A stretch of DNA of 39,732 nt from Candidatus Gemmiger stercoripullorum (GCA_019119365.1 DWXD01000019.1:1-39732); one strand, 5' to 3'; positions 15,114 through 23,473 are shown, counted from the stretch's first letter. Notes: a model not told the origin generated them from the sequence alone. Made by a program: numbers and translations.

Positions 15114-17141
15114 TCAAAAACCAATTTCGGCCGCACTGTCCCCCGTATACAGGTCGCGGGCAGGCAGCGCGCGGATCAACTCGGCTTCTTCCACCTGCAG
15201 CCAGGTAAAGTTCTCATCGGCGCTCCAGATCGTAGCGACGCCCCGCCCGTCCTCTACGCGCACGGGCAGATACGCTTGCCCGCTGGCTGGCAGATAGCAG
15301 CCGACGCCCGGCATGTCGCCGAACAGCGGCGCCGCATACCCAACCAGGCTGCGCCCCAGCGAGAGCAGCGCGCCGCCAGCCCCGGTAAAACCGCTTTCGT
15401 AGGAGATCAGCAGGTCCGCCGTAAAATCTTCTGTGCCGGGGGCTTCGACCGTGATCTCCCAACGTTGCCGCCCCAAAGGCCGGGCGCTTACTTCCGCTTC
15501 AATGTCCAAGCTCCGGTCGCCGCCGGCCTGCCAGAGCCAGCTGTACTCGGTGGCATAGCAGCGTTCGTACCCCGCCCACAGATGGCGGTAAACATCCCAG
15601 TTCTGGATGGTCAGCCAGTTCTCCACATCCAAACGCGGCGTCTGCGCCCAGCGCCACGCCCCCTGCACAAAACAGTCCAGATACTTCTGCCGCCGGTCCG
15701 CCCCCAAGGCGTGAATGATATAGTCACAGCCGCCTGGCTGGAAAGTCCCTTCCACCGCTTCCAGACCGGTCGCATACAACGAAAACACCGGTTCTCCCCC
15801 TGTCAGCGCAGGTGTTTCCACCAGAGCCTTATGGTAGGTGGTGGCGCCGCCTAAGGTAGGCAGGTATTCGCCCGTTTGGGGCGGCGGAGCCAGCAGGTCC
15901 CGCCCGGCAAGGACAGCGAGCCCCACAGCCAGAACCGCCAGGGTTCCCCCCTGCACACGCTCCTGCCAGCAGGCAAAAGACACCGTCAGATGCAGCAGCG
16001 CTTTGAGTATCAGCGCACCCGCCCCCAGCCAGAGAAAGCCCTCCAACGCCTCTTTGAAATTATAGCCGCTGCCGCTGAGCACATAAGCGCCGGAAGCCGT
16101 CAGGATGCAAAAGCCCAAAAATGCCAGCAGGAACAGCCGGTCGGACAGCCGCTTTTGAACCAGCCGCACGGCAGAAAAGACAAACAGCCCCGCATAGGGC
16201 AGCGCAAACGCCATAAGCCGGACATTTGTCAGGACATATAATACCAGCGCCTGGCCGCTCGTACCGTTAAAATAGAAATACTGCCACACGCCGGTATCGC
16301 CCAGGCTGGAAAGCCAGGCCCCGGGGTGGAAACCAGTAACCAGGCAGGCGGCCAGAAGGCAGCCCGCGCCCAACCCCGCCGCATACAAAGCCAGCCGCCC
16401 CGCAAAGGCACGCGCGCCCCGCCAATGCGCCGTTTGTACCAGCAGGAAAAACACTGTGACCGAAAAAGCGGTCGCAAGGCCAAAATCGCTGCTCCACAAA
16501 AGCCCCGTCCCGGCCAGGCCGCCCACCAGCAGGCAAGGCTTGGGGTCCGCCAGGCGCCGCTGCAGCGCCTGGCCTTCCGCTTGAGCGCCGCGCGCCGCCA
16601 GCCACAGCAAAGCCGCTCCCGCCAGCAAAAAGGGCAGAAACAGGCGTGCGATCCGCATCGAATTGCCCGGGCTGTACAATCCCTGGAACAGCTGGGTCAG
16701 GTAGACGCCGGCCGGACCGCCCACTGTGGCCAGCAGCCCGGAGGACACAAATTTGGTCAGTGCCGCCGATACCACCATGGCCGCGGACAAACGCCGGACA
16801 ACGAGATAGACCCATATCAGCACCGTCGCACTGAACAGCAGGTTGGAGGTAAAATTGGTGGCAAACAGACTGCCTGCAAACGTGTTGTTGAGCGCCACAA
16901 GCGGCAGGTTGATCCAAACCGGCGCCATGCCGATGTAGTTGACGAAATCGAGATGGGGCGTCTGCCCGGCCAGTATGCGGCGGAAGACGTTGTAGCTTTG
17001 AAAGTCGCCGTTTATGGAAACGTAATCACACACGGAAACGCGCCCCAGCGCCATCGACAGGCTGACCGCCGCCACGGCCAGCCCCCAGGCCAGCCACAGC
17101 AACACCTGTTTGCAGCAGATTTGCTTTGACGCAACGCACAT
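15114..17141 (-). CDS. Polytopic membrane protein, GT-C glycosyltransferase-like, unassigned
   Basis: A 675-aa protein with about ten or eleven hydrophobic helices in residues 1-410, then a soluble domain of about 260 residues without membrane segments. The first loop reads SINGDFQSYNVFRRILAGQTPHLDFVNYIGMAPVWINLP, which resembles the first extracytoplasmic loop of GT-C fold glycosyltransferases (acidic residue, then G-x-x-P-x-x-DF and a small-residue/Pro motif). A role in lipid-linked sugar transfer or envelope polymer modification is inference only. The C-terminal domain (ENWLTIQNWDVYRHLWAGYERC) is unknown to me. ATG 17141 has GGAGGGGG about 10 nt upstream. It has its own promoter and reads toward the pilus operon, ending 106 bp from the pil -35. 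Confidence 0.7.
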   Translation of the reverse strand: MCVASKQICCKQVLLWLAWGLAVAAVSLSMALGRVSVCDYVSINGDFQSYNVFRRILAGQTPHLDFVNYIGMAPVWINLPLVALNNTFAGSLFATNFTSNLLFSATVLIWVYLVVRRLSAAMVVSAALTKFVSSGLLATVGGPAGVYLTQLFQGLYSPGNSMRIARLFLPFLLAGAALLWLAARGAQAEGQALQRRLADPKPCLLVGGLAGTGLLWSSDFGLATAFSVTVFFLLVQTAHWRGARAFAGRLALYAAGLGAGCLLAACLVTGFHPGAWLSSLGDTGVWQYFYFNGTSGQALVLYVLTNVRLMAFALPYAGLFVFSAVRLVQKRLSDRLFLLAFLGFCILTASGAYVLSGSGYNFKEALEGFLWLGAGALILKALLHLTVSFACWQERVQGGTLAVLAVGLAVLAGRDLLAPPPQTGEYLPTLGGATTYHKALVETPALTGGEPVFSLYATGLEAVEGTFQPGGCDYIIHALGADRRQKYLDCFVQGAWRWAQTPRLDVENWLTIQNWDVYRHLWAGYERCYATEYSWLWQAGGDRSLDIEAEVSARPLGRQRWEITVEAPGTEDFTADLLISYESGFTGAGGALLSLGRSLVGYAAPLFGDMPGVGCYLPASGQAYLPVRVEDGRGVATIWSADENFTWLQVEEAELIRALPARDLYTGDSAAEIGF

Positions 17142-17173
17142 CTGTTTTGCCCCCTCCGTATTGATTTGGTTTT

Positions 17174-17202
17174 ATTATACAAAAAGCACCTCCGGGTTTC
17201 CA
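17174..17202 (-). promoter_or_regulatory. Promoter of the GT-C-like gene
   Basis: TATAAT (complement of 17174-17179) with a weak -35 TGGAAA (complement of 17197-17202) 17 bp upstream, on the minus strand. The -35 lies within the terminator of the ABC exporter operon, so the two signals overlap. Confidence 0.5.
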
Positions 17203-17209
17203 GAGGTGC
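17181..17209 (-). terminator. Terminator of the marR-ABC exporter operon
   Basis: On the minus strand GCACCTC, a 10-nt loop, GAGGTGC and TTTTT form an intrinsic terminator 35 nt after the stop codon of the second ABC exporter gene. Confidence 0.85.
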
Positions 17210-17243
17210 GCAGATATGTATAAAACTTTTACAAAGTCAAACC

Positions 17244-19085
17244 TTACGACAGCTCGAACATGCCGTTATAGAGCTGGTAGTATTCGCCTTTGTGGGCCAG
17301 CAGTTCTTCGTGGTCGCCGCGTTCGACAATGGCGCCGTGTTCGAGCACGATGATGGCGTTTGCGTTGCGCACGGTGGACAGGCGGTGCGCGATGACGAAC
17401 ACCGTGCGGCCTTCCATCAGGCTGTCCATGCCCTTTTCGATCAGCGCTTCGGTGCGCGTGTCGATGGAGCTGGTCGCTTCGTCCAGGATCAGCACCGGCG
17501 GGTCGGCCACAGCGGCGCGGGCGATGGCCAGCAGCTGGCGCTGCCCCTGCGAAAGGTTCGCGCCGTCGCCCGTGACCATCGTATCATACCCCTGCGGCAG
17601 GCGGCGGATGAAGGAGTCGGCGTTGGCAATGCGCGCGGCCCGCTCGATCTCGTCCTGCGTGGCGTCCAGCTTGCCGAAGCGGATGTTGTCGGCCACGGTA
17701 CCGGTAAACAGGTGGGTGTCCTGCAAAACGACGCCCAGCGAACGGCGCAGGTCGTCCTTGCGGATGTCCTGCACGTCGATGCCGTCAAATGTGATCTGGC
17801 CGGCCGTGACGTCGTAAAAGCGGTTGATGAGGTTGATGATCGTCGTTTTGCCTGCGCCGGTCGAGCCGACAAAGGCGATCTTCTGCCCGGGCTTGGCGTA
17901 GAGGCTGATGCCGTGCAGAATCGGGCGGCCCTGGTCGTAGCCGAAGCTGACGTCGCGGAAGCGCACGTCGCCGCGCAGCGGCTCCAGCGCGCCGTCCGGC
18001 TTCTGCCAGGCCCAGCGGCCGGTCTTTTCGCCGCAGGCGGTCAGCACGCCGTTTTCTTCGCGCACATTGACCAGGCGGATCTTGCCTTCGTCCGTTTCCG
18101 GGTCCAGGCGCACGGTCTCGAAGATGCGCTCGGCGCCCGCCATGGCCGCCAGCAGGAAGTTGCTCTGCTGGGTGAACTGGTTGATCGGCATGGCGGCCTG
18201 GCGCACAAAGACGAGATAGCTGGAAAGGCTGCCGATGTCGGTCAAACCGTGCAGCGCCATCAGGCCGCCCGCCACCGCAACGATGGCGTAGTTGATGTAC
18301 GAGATGCTGACGACCGCCGGGACCATGGTGGCGACGTAGCTCTGCGCGCCGGTACCGGCCTTGCGCAGCGCTTCGTTCCGGGCGGAAAAACCGCGCTTGT
18401 TTTCCGCTTCGTGGTTAAAAACCTTGATGATCTTCTGCCCGGCGACCATTTCCTCAATATAGCCGTTGACGTCGCCGATTGCGGCCTGCTGGGCGGTGTA
18501 ATACGAAGTGCTGCGCCGCGCGCTGAAGCGGATGTACAAAAACATGGCCGCATACCCCAGCACGACGATGAGCGAGAGCTGCCAGTTGAGCACGAACAGC
18601 AGCACCAGCGTGCCGGTCATCTGGATAAAGCTCTGGATGGCCATGGCGAAGCTGTTGTTGAGCGCGTCGGCCACCGTGTCGACATCGTTTGTAAAGTAGC
18701 TCATGATATCGCCGTGGCGGCGGGTGTCAAAAAAGCGCAGCGGCAATTTCTGGATATGGGCGAACAGGTCGCGGCGGATATCGTACAGGACTTTCTGCGC
18801 CGCATAGACCATTGTCTGGGTATAGCCGAAAGCCGCCAGCACGCCGACGCCGTAGATGGCGACGGTGAGCGCAACGCCGCGCACAAGGGCCTGAACGTCC
18901 CCCGCGCCGACGCTGTTGACGACCGGGCGGATCATGTAGGTGCCCAGCAGGTTGCCCAGCGCGCTGATGGTGACAAGCACCGCCACCGCCAGGAACAGGA
19001 ACCGGTGCCGCCCCATGTAGGAGAGCAGCGTTTTGAGGGTGAAGCCGAAGTTTTTGGGCTTTTTACCCGAGATCTGCCGTGCCAT
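17244..19085 (-). CDS. Heterodimeric ABC exporter, subunit with canonical catalytic site
   Basis: A 613-aa half-transporter: six membrane helices (residues ~20-330), then a nucleotide-binding domain. Walker A is GSTGAGKTT at ~406, the signature is the variant LSQGQRQLLAIARA, and Walker B with the catalytic Glu is VLILDEATSS. A switch His is in VIAHRLSTVRNAN. LSQGQ in place of LSGGQ together with a normal DE pair is typical of the second member of LmrCD/BmrCD/TM287-288 type heterodimers. The partner is the upstream gene at 19063-20814, which it overlaps by 23 nt. Control by the MarR gene at the head of the operon suggests a drug or toxic-compound exporter. A 75-residue insert-like linker (RLVNVREENGVLTACGEKTG) precedes the NBD core. 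Confidence 0.92.
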   Translation of the reverse strand: MARQISGKKPKNFGFTLKTLLSYMGRHRFLFLAVAVLVTISALGNLLGTYMIRPVVNSVGAGDVQALVRGVALTVAIYGVGVLAAFGYTQTMVYAAQKVLYDIRRDLFAHIQKLPLRFFDTRRHGDIMSYFTNDVDTVADALNNSFAMAIQSFIQMTGTLVLLFVLNWQLSLIVVLGYAAMFLYIRFSARRSTSYYTAQQAAIGDVNGYIEEMVAGQKIIKVFNHEAENKRGFSARNEALRKAGTGAQSYVATMVPAVVSISYINYAIVAVAGGLMALHGLTDIGSLSSYLVFVRQAAMPINQFTQQSNFLLAAMAGAERIFETVRLDPETDEGKIRLVNVREENGVLTACGEKTGRWAWQKPDGALEPLRGDVRFRDVSFGYDQGRPILHGISLYAKPGQKIAFVGSTGAGKTTIINLINRFYDVTAGQITFDGIDVQDIRKDDLRRSLGVVLQDTHLFTGTVADNIRFGKLDATQDEIERAARIANADSFIRRLPQGYDTMVTGDGANLSQGQRQLLAIARAAVADPPVLILDEATSSIDTRTEALIEKGMDSLMEGRTVFVIAHRLSTVRNANAIIVLEHGAIVERGDHEELLAHKGEYYQLYNGMFELS

Positions 19086-20814
19086 CGCCGCTGCCTCCCT
19101 TCATCTGCGAGTGGTAGATTTCCTGATAGATCGCGTCGCTTTCCAGCAGCTCGCGGTGGGTGCCGACGGCGTGGATGCGGCCGTCGTCCAGCACGATGAT
19201 CTGGTCGGTGCCCATGACCGAGGTGATGCGCTGGGCAATGATGATCTTGGTCACATTGGGCAGCGCGCGCAGCGCCGCGCGGATCTTTGCTTCGGTCGCG
19301 GTATCAACGGCGCTGGTGGAATCGTCAAAAATGAGGATCTTGGGCTTTTTGAGCAGCGTGCGCGCGATGCACAGGCGCTGCTTCTGCCCGCCCGAGACGT
19401 TGACGCCGCCCTGGCCGAGGTCGGCGTCCAGGCCGCCGGGCATGGCGGACAAAAACTCGTCGGCACAGGCGGCGCGGCAGGCCGCCCACAGCGTCTCGTC
19501 GTCGGCCGTGGGGTCGCCCCACTGCAGGTTCTCGCGCACAGTGCCGGAGAATAGCACGTTTTTCTGCAGCACGATGCCGACGGCGTCGCGCAGGGCGGCG
19601 AGGTCGTATTCGCGCACATCCCGCCCGCCGACAAGCACGCGGCCCTCGGTGGCGTCGTACAGGCGCGGGATCAGCTGCACCAGCGTCGACTTGGCCGAGC
19701 CGGTGCCGCCCAGGATGCCGACGGTCTGGCCCGGGCGGATGGTCAGGTCGATGTTGGCCAGCGCATACTCGGCCGCGTCGGGGTGATATTTGAAGGAGAC
19801 GTTTTCAAAGCGGATGCCGCCGTCCGGGATCTCGGTGACGGCGTTTTCGGGCGAGGTGAGCGCCACGCGCTCGTCCAGCACCTGGGCGACGCGGTGGGCC
19901 GAAGCAAGCGAGCGGGTCATGAGCAGAAAGACGTTGGAAATCATCATCAGCGAGTTCATGACCTGCATGACATAGCTCAAAAAGCTGGTCAGACGGCCGA
20001 CGGTCAGCGCGCCGTTCAAAATCATCGTGCCGCCCAGCCACAGGATCAGCACGCAGGCCGCGTACATCGTCAGCTGGAAGGCGGGCAGGTTGAGCACCGC
20101 CGTGCGGAAGGTGCTGCGGCTGACCTGCATCAGTTCGGTGTTGACCGCCTCAAACTTTTCTTCCTCATATTCGCCGCGCACGAACGCCTTGACGGCGCGG
20201 ATGGCGGTCAGACATTCCTGCACGACGTTGTTCAGGTGGTCCATGGCCTGCTGCAGGCGGATGTACATGGGGGCGATATGCCGCACGACCAGAAACAGCA
20301 CCGCGCCCAGCACCGGCGTGCAGATGAAGAACACGACCGAGAGTTCGGGGCTCATGAAAAAGGCGAGCGCAATGCCCAGCACCAGCATGGACGGGCCGCG
20401 CACCAGCGGGCGGAAACCGCCGTTGATGGCGTTCTGCAGCACCGTGACGTCGGTCGTCATGCGGGTGATGAGCGAGGAGGTCTCGAAATGGTCAAGGTTG
20501 GCAAAGGCGTATTCCTGTACTTTGGCGTACTCGGCTTCGCGGATGCGCGCGCCGAAACCGTAGGAGGCGCGCGCCGCGTATCGGGCGTACAGCAGGCCGG
20601 TGATCAGCGCCAGCACGGCGCAGGCGGCCATCTGCAGGCCGGTGGTCATGATGGCGGGCACGTCGCCCTGCGCCACGCCGGTGTCGATGATATCGCTCAT
20701 GAGCACCGGAATGACCATCTCGAAGCTGCTCTCGATGATGACCAGCAGCATGCCGAGGATCATATCTTTGCGGTAGGGGCCCATATAGCCCAGCAGGCGT
20801 TTGAGATCGTTCAT
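19063..20814 (-). CDS. Heterodimeric ABC exporter, subunit with degenerate catalytic site
   Basis: A 583-aa half-transporter (six membrane helices then an NBD). Walker A is GGTGSAKST with Ala in place of the third Gly, the signature is the normal VSGGQKQRLCIARTLL, and Walker B is ILIFDDSTSAVD with Asp replacing the catalytic Glu. The switch residue is Gln (IIIAQRITSV) instead of His. All three changes mark the degenerate ATP site of heterodimeric exporters. The downstream partner supplies the canonical Walker B and the variant LSQGQ, so the two proteins complement each other. The start ATG 20814 overlaps the marR TGA and is preceded by GGGGGGAGAAGG. The frame is open upstream, but that part shadows marR. 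Confidence 0.92.
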   Translation of the reverse strand: MNDLKRLLGYMGPYRKDMILGMLLVIIESSFEMVIPVLMSDIIDTGVAQGDVPAIMTTGLQMAACAVLALITGLLYARYAARASYGFGARIREAEYAKVQEYAFANLDHFETSSLITRMTTDVTVLQNAINGGFRPLVRGPSMLVLGIALAFFMSPELSVVFFICTPVLGAVLFLVVRHIAPMYIRLQQAMDHLNNVVQECLTAIRAVKAFVRGEYEEEKFEAVNTELMQVSRSTFRTAVLNLPAFQLTMYAACVLILWLGGTMILNGALTVGRLTSFLSYVMQVMNSLMMISNVFLLMTRSLASAHRVAQVLDERVALTSPENAVTEIPDGGIRFENVSFKYHPDAAEYALANIDLTIRPGQTVGILGGTGSAKSTLVQLIPRLYDATEGRVLVGGRDVREYDLAALRDAVGIVLQKNVLFSGTVRENLQWGDPTADDETLWAACRAACADEFLSAMPGGLDADLGQGGVNVSGGQKQRLCIARTLLKKPKILIFDDSTSAVDTATEAKIRAALRALPNVTKIIIAQRITSVMGTDQIIVLDDGRIHAVGTHRELLESDAIYQEIYHSQMKGGSGDGTADLG

Positions 20815-21275
20815 CCTTCTCCCCCTTCGGCCGTCGCCCGGGCGTCCGGCCCGTCCTGCGCGGCGGCCAGATTGCCGCGCACGCGCTCCAGGAACCCAGC
20901 GAACTGCCGGATCTCTTCCTCGCTGAAGCCGCGCAGGATCTGCCGGTCGACATCCCGGCCGATGCGCTGCCATTCTTCGACGGCGCGGCGGCCTTTCTCG
21001 GTGATGCCGACGGCGTCGGCCCGGCGGTCGGTGCGGTCGGCGCGGCGCGTGACAAAGCCGCCCTTTTCCAGCGTGTCCAGCATGCGGCACACCGCCGAAG
21101 GGTCGACCTCGAGCCATTCGGCCAGCTGCTTCTGGCTGACTGCGCCGTGCCCGGCCAGGTTGGCCAGCAGGCGCGGCTGCCCGGGGCCGAGCCCCAGTTC
21201 CCTGAGATGCGGCCGCAGCGCGTTGCGCTGGCGGTGCGCTGCGCGGTACAAAAGCGTATGGATCGGAATTTCCAT
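20811..21275 (-). CDS. MarR-family transcriptional repressor
   Basis: A 154-aa winged-helix protein with MarR architecture: N-terminal dimerisation helix (IHTLLYRAAHRQRNALRPHL), recognition region QKQLAEWLEVDPSAVCRMLDTLEKGGFVTRR, and the wing DRTDRRADAVGITEKGRRAVEEW with the family's conserved D-x-R-D-R-R motif. It is first in an operon with the two ABC exporter subunits and overlaps the next gene by ATGA. Its own promoter is followed directly by two palindromes (21326-21351), so it probably represses itself and the exporter and is released by the exported compound. The inducer cannot be predicted. Confidence 0.93.
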   Translation of the reverse strand: MEIPIHTLLYRAAHRQRNALRPHLRELGLGPGQPRLLANLAGHGAVSQKQLAEWLEVDPSAVCRMLDTLEKGGFVTRRADRTDRRADAVGITEKGRRAVEEWQRIGRDVDRQILRGFSEEEIRQFAGFLERVRGNLAAAQDGPDARATAEGGEG

Positions 21276-21325
21276 CCGGCTGCCCCCTTGCCCTGTATTC
21301 CCGGCCCGGCTGCGGGCCCGTGAAA

Positions 21326-21351
21326 TGACACGTCAACGATTGACATATCAA
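21326..21351. promoter_or_regulatory. Tandem palindromic operator, probable MarR binding sites
   Basis: TGACACGTCA (21326-21335) and TTGACATATCAA (21340-21351) are two related dyads whose starts are 14 bp apart, close to one and a half helical turns. They lie 17-42 bp downstream of the marR -10 element on the minus strand. That is where a repressor would block the start of transcription. Confidence 0.65.
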
Positions 21352-21367
21352 CCAATATAACGCCTTT

Positions 21368-21395
21368 ATTATACCGCCCTGCGCCCTGCTGTCAA
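21368..21395 (-). promoter_or_regulatory. Promoter of marR-ABC exporter operon
   Basis: Consensus TTGACA (complement of 21390-21395), 16-bp spacer and TATAAT (complement of 21368-21373) on the minus strand. A promoter this strong would normally need repression, which fits the adjacent operator. Confidence 0.88.
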
Positions 21396-21403
21396 GGGTC
21401 CGC

Positions 21404-21432
21404 TTGCCCTGCGCGGCGCAGGCGGGTATAAT
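21404..21432 (+). promoter_or_regulatory. Promoter of the MIF-like gene
   Basis: TTGCCC (21404-21409), a 17-bp spacer and TATAAT (21427-21432) on the plus strand, about 65 bp before the start codon. Its -35 lies only 9 bp from the -35 of the divergent marR promoter, so the two may compete or be co-regulated. Confidence 0.7.
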
Positions 21433-21496
21433 AGGGGGTAAGGCGGCCGCCTTTTGCGGCGCGCCCGGAAAACACAAGCATAAGGAGGAACCCGCG

Positions 21497-21838
21497 ATGC
21501 CGTTTATCGACCTGAAGATTGCCGGGGCTGTGCCCGCCGAAAAGAAAGAGAGCGTAAAGGCGGCGCTGGGCCGCGCCATCCCCGCGCTGCACAAGACCGA
21601 AACCTACCTGATGGTGGGCATTGCCGACAACTATGACCTGTGGATGGGCGGCCGCAGGCTGGAGCGGGGCGCCTATGCGGCGGTGAGTTTGTTCGGCAGC
21701 GCCGCGCCCGCCGACTGCGAGGAGATGACCGCGCGGGTCTGCCGCATTTTGGACGAGGAGCTGGGCATACCGGGCGAAGCCGTGTATGTGACCTACCACC
21801 CGGTGCGCGACTGGGGCTGGAACGGGAGCAACTTCTGA
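21497..21838 (+). CDS. MIF/phenylpyruvate tautomerase-like protein
   Basis: A 113-aa protein, the size of macrophage migration inhibitory factor (114 aa) and larger than the ~60-aa 4-oxalocrotonate tautomerases. It starts MPFIDLKIAG, so Met removal exposes the catalytic Pro-1 of the superfamily. It continues with TETYLMVGIADNYDLWMGG, then AAVSLFGSA, and ends VYVTYHPVRDWGWNGSNF, closely matching the WNGSTF end of MIF. Keto-enol tautomerisation of phenylpyruvate-like substrates is the expected activity; the natural substrate is unknown. There is no signal peptide. ATG 21497 follows TAAGGAGG with 8 nt spacing. It is divergent from the marR exporter operon, so a link to detoxification is possible. 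Confidence 0.9.
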   Translation: MPFIDLKIAGAVPAEKKESVKAALGRAIPALHKTETYLMVGIADNYDLWMGGRRLERGAYAAVSLFGSAAPADCEEMTARVCRILDEELGIPGEAVYVTYHPVRDWGWNGSNF

Positions 21839-21881
21839 GCGCGGCGCAAAAGCGGCCGCACCGTGTTTTTTGGCAAATGAC

Positions 21882-21910
21882 TTGATTTTCACGCCGGGGT
21901 GTAGTATACT
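21882..21910 (+). promoter_or_regulatory. Promoter of tRNA-Leu
   Basis: TTGATT (21882-21887), 17-bp spacer and TATACT (21905-21910), ending 11 bp before the tRNA gene. Confidence 0.8.
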
Positions 21911-21921
21911 GTAAAAGCTGC

Positions 21922-22005
21922 GCCGGTGTGTTGGAACTGGCAGACGAGACGGACTCAAAATCCGTTGGTGGCGACACCGTGTGGGTTCGACCCCCACCAC
22001 CGGCA
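21922..22005 (+). tRNA. tRNA-Leu (anticodon CAA)
   Basis: An 84-nt class II tRNA with acceptor stem GCCGGTG/CACCGGC and anticodon loop CTCAAAA (anticodon CAA). A long variable arm (TGGTGGCGACACC region) and T arm GGGTTCGACCCCC follow. The CCA end is not encoded. It has its own promoter and terminator. Confidence 0.96.
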
Positions 22006-22015
22006 CTTGCCAAAA

Positions 22016-22052
22016 GGGAGCGCGGAAACGTTGGTTTCCGCGCTCCCTTTTT
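22016..22052 (+). terminator. Terminator of tRNA-Leu
   Basis: A 14-bp stem (GGGAGCGCGGAAAC / GTTTCCGCGCTCCC) with a GTTG loop, followed by TTTTT, beginning 10 nt after the tRNA. Confidence 0.9.
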
Positions 22053-22087
22053 ATCTTTTCGCCGCTGCCGGTTTAAAATTAAAGCGG

Positions 22088-22122
22088 CAGGGCCGCCGCA
22101 GGCAAAACCTGCGGCGGCCCTG
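22088..22122. terminator. Hairpin terminator after the purine permease
   Basis: A 15-bp perfect stem (22088-22102 with 22108-22122) and a CAAAA loop, 22 bp beyond the stop codon of the permease. On the minus strand the hairpin is followed by a loose T-rich stretch (CTTTAATTTT), so it probably ends the permease transcript. Confidence 0.7.
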
Positions 22123-22144
22123 TTTGTATGCGGGATGCGAAGGG

Positions 22145-23473
22145 TTATTCTTCCGGCGTGTCGTCCTTGGGGATGAGGATGTTGAGGAGGAACACGACCA
22201 GGAAGGAGACGACGAGCGAGCTGCCGAAAAGGTTGCGGAACAGCTGCGGCACGAACTGCAGGATATCGGGCGCGGCGTCGATGCCGAGGCCCAGCGCCAG
22301 CGCGATGCCGACGATCATGCGGTTGCGGTAGTTGAGCGGCTGCTCGTTGAGCAGCTGGATGCCGGACATCGTGATGGCGGCAAACACCGTGACCGTCGCG
22401 CCGCCGAGGACCGGCTGCGGGATGGTGGCCATCAGGCCGCTGAACTTGGGGAAGATGCCCGCGGCCAGCATGATGACGCCGACCATCGTGAAGACGCGGC
22501 GCGCCACGACCTTGGTGGTGCAGATGAGCCCGACGTTCTGGCTGTAGGGGTCGGTGGGCAGGCCGCCGATGCAGGCGCCGATCATGCCGCAGATGCCCTG
22601 GCCCTTGATGGCGCCGCCGAGCTCGGTGTCGGTGCTCTCACGCCCGAAGCCGCCCATGGCGGTGGAGGAGACGTCGCCGATGGTCTGCACGGCCTGCACC
22701 ATGTACATGAGGATCATCATGACGATGGCGTCGGGGTGGAATTCCAGACCGAAGTAGAACGGGCGCGGCAGCGCAAACCAGGAAGCCGCCTGCAGGTCCG
22801 CAAAGCTGACGACGTTGCCCATGATGAGCGCGGCCGCATAGCCGACGACAATGCCGATGAGCATGCCGGAGGCTTTGAGCAGACCCTTGCCGAAGAAGTT
22901 GCAGGCCAGCGTGATGATGAGGGTGAGAATGGCCAGGAACCAGAACTGCGGCGCGCCGAAGGTACCGTTGTTCTGCGCCGCCGTGCCGCCGCCGATGTAG
23001 CTGATGGCGGTCTTGTACAGCGAAAGGCCGATGCTCATGACCACCGTGCCGCTGACGATGGGCGGGAAGAAGGGGCGGAGTTTGCCGATGAACATGCCGA
23101 CGAAGATCGAGACAAAGCCCGCCACAAGCTGCGAGCCGAAGATGGCCGCAATGCCGTACTGCTCGCCGATGATGGTGAGGATGGGCATGTAGGCGAAGGC
23201 CACGCCCATGACGTTGGGCAGCTTCATGCCGAAGCCGAACACCGGGAACAGCTGCAGCAGCGTGGTCAGGCCGCCGATGATCATGGCCGCCTGGGTCAGC
23301 ATGATCTTTTCCTCCGGCGTCAGGCCGCAGGTGTTGGCGATCAGCATGGGCGGGGTGATGTTGCCGATCAGCATGGCCAGCACATGCTGCATGGCCTGCG
23401 GGAAAGCAGCGCCCCAGGAGGGTTTGCCTTCAAACTTGAACAGTTCGGCGCTGGTTTGCGTTGGATTGCTCAT
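22145..23473 (-). CDS. NCS2-family purine/xanthine permease
   Basis: A 442-aa polytopic protein of the nucleobase:cation symporter-2 family with about 12-14 hydrophobic segments. Family motifs include AMQHVLAMLIGNITPPMLIA (TM1), FGFGMKLPNVMGVAFAYM, and the substrate-site stretch QTIGDVSSTAMGGFGRES. The segment GLPTDPYSQNVGLI matches the QN-x-G motif of bacterial uric acid/xanthine transporters, which favours a purine over uracil. I start at ATG 23473 (MSNPTQTS); the ribosome-binding site is weak (GTGAGG). Its own promoter lies in the gap after the molybdenum operon. With a molybdenum hydroxylase encoded nearby, uptake of xanthine, hypoxanthine or urate is likely. Confidence 0.9.
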   Translation of the reverse strand: MSNPTQTSAELFKFEGKPSWGAAFPQAMQHVLAMLIGNITPPMLIANTCGLTPEEKIMLTQAAMIIGGLTTLLQLFPVFGFGMKLPNVMGVAFAYMPILTIIGEQYGIAAIFGSQLVAGFVSIFVGMFIGKLRPFFPPIVSGTVVMSIGLSLYKTAISYIGGGTAAQNNGTFGAPQFWFLAILTLIITLACNFFGKGLLKASGMLIGIVVGYAAALIMGNVVSFADLQAASWFALPRPFYFGLEFHPDAIVMMILMYMVQAVQTIGDVSSTAMGGFGRESTDTELGGAIKGQGICGMIGACIGGLPTDPYSQNVGLICTTKVVARRVFTMVGVIMLAAGIFPKFSGLMATIPQPVLGGATVTVFAAITMSGIQLLNEQPLNYRNRMIVGIALALGLGIDAAPDILQFVPQLFRNLFGSSLVVSFLVVFLLNILIPKDDTPEE

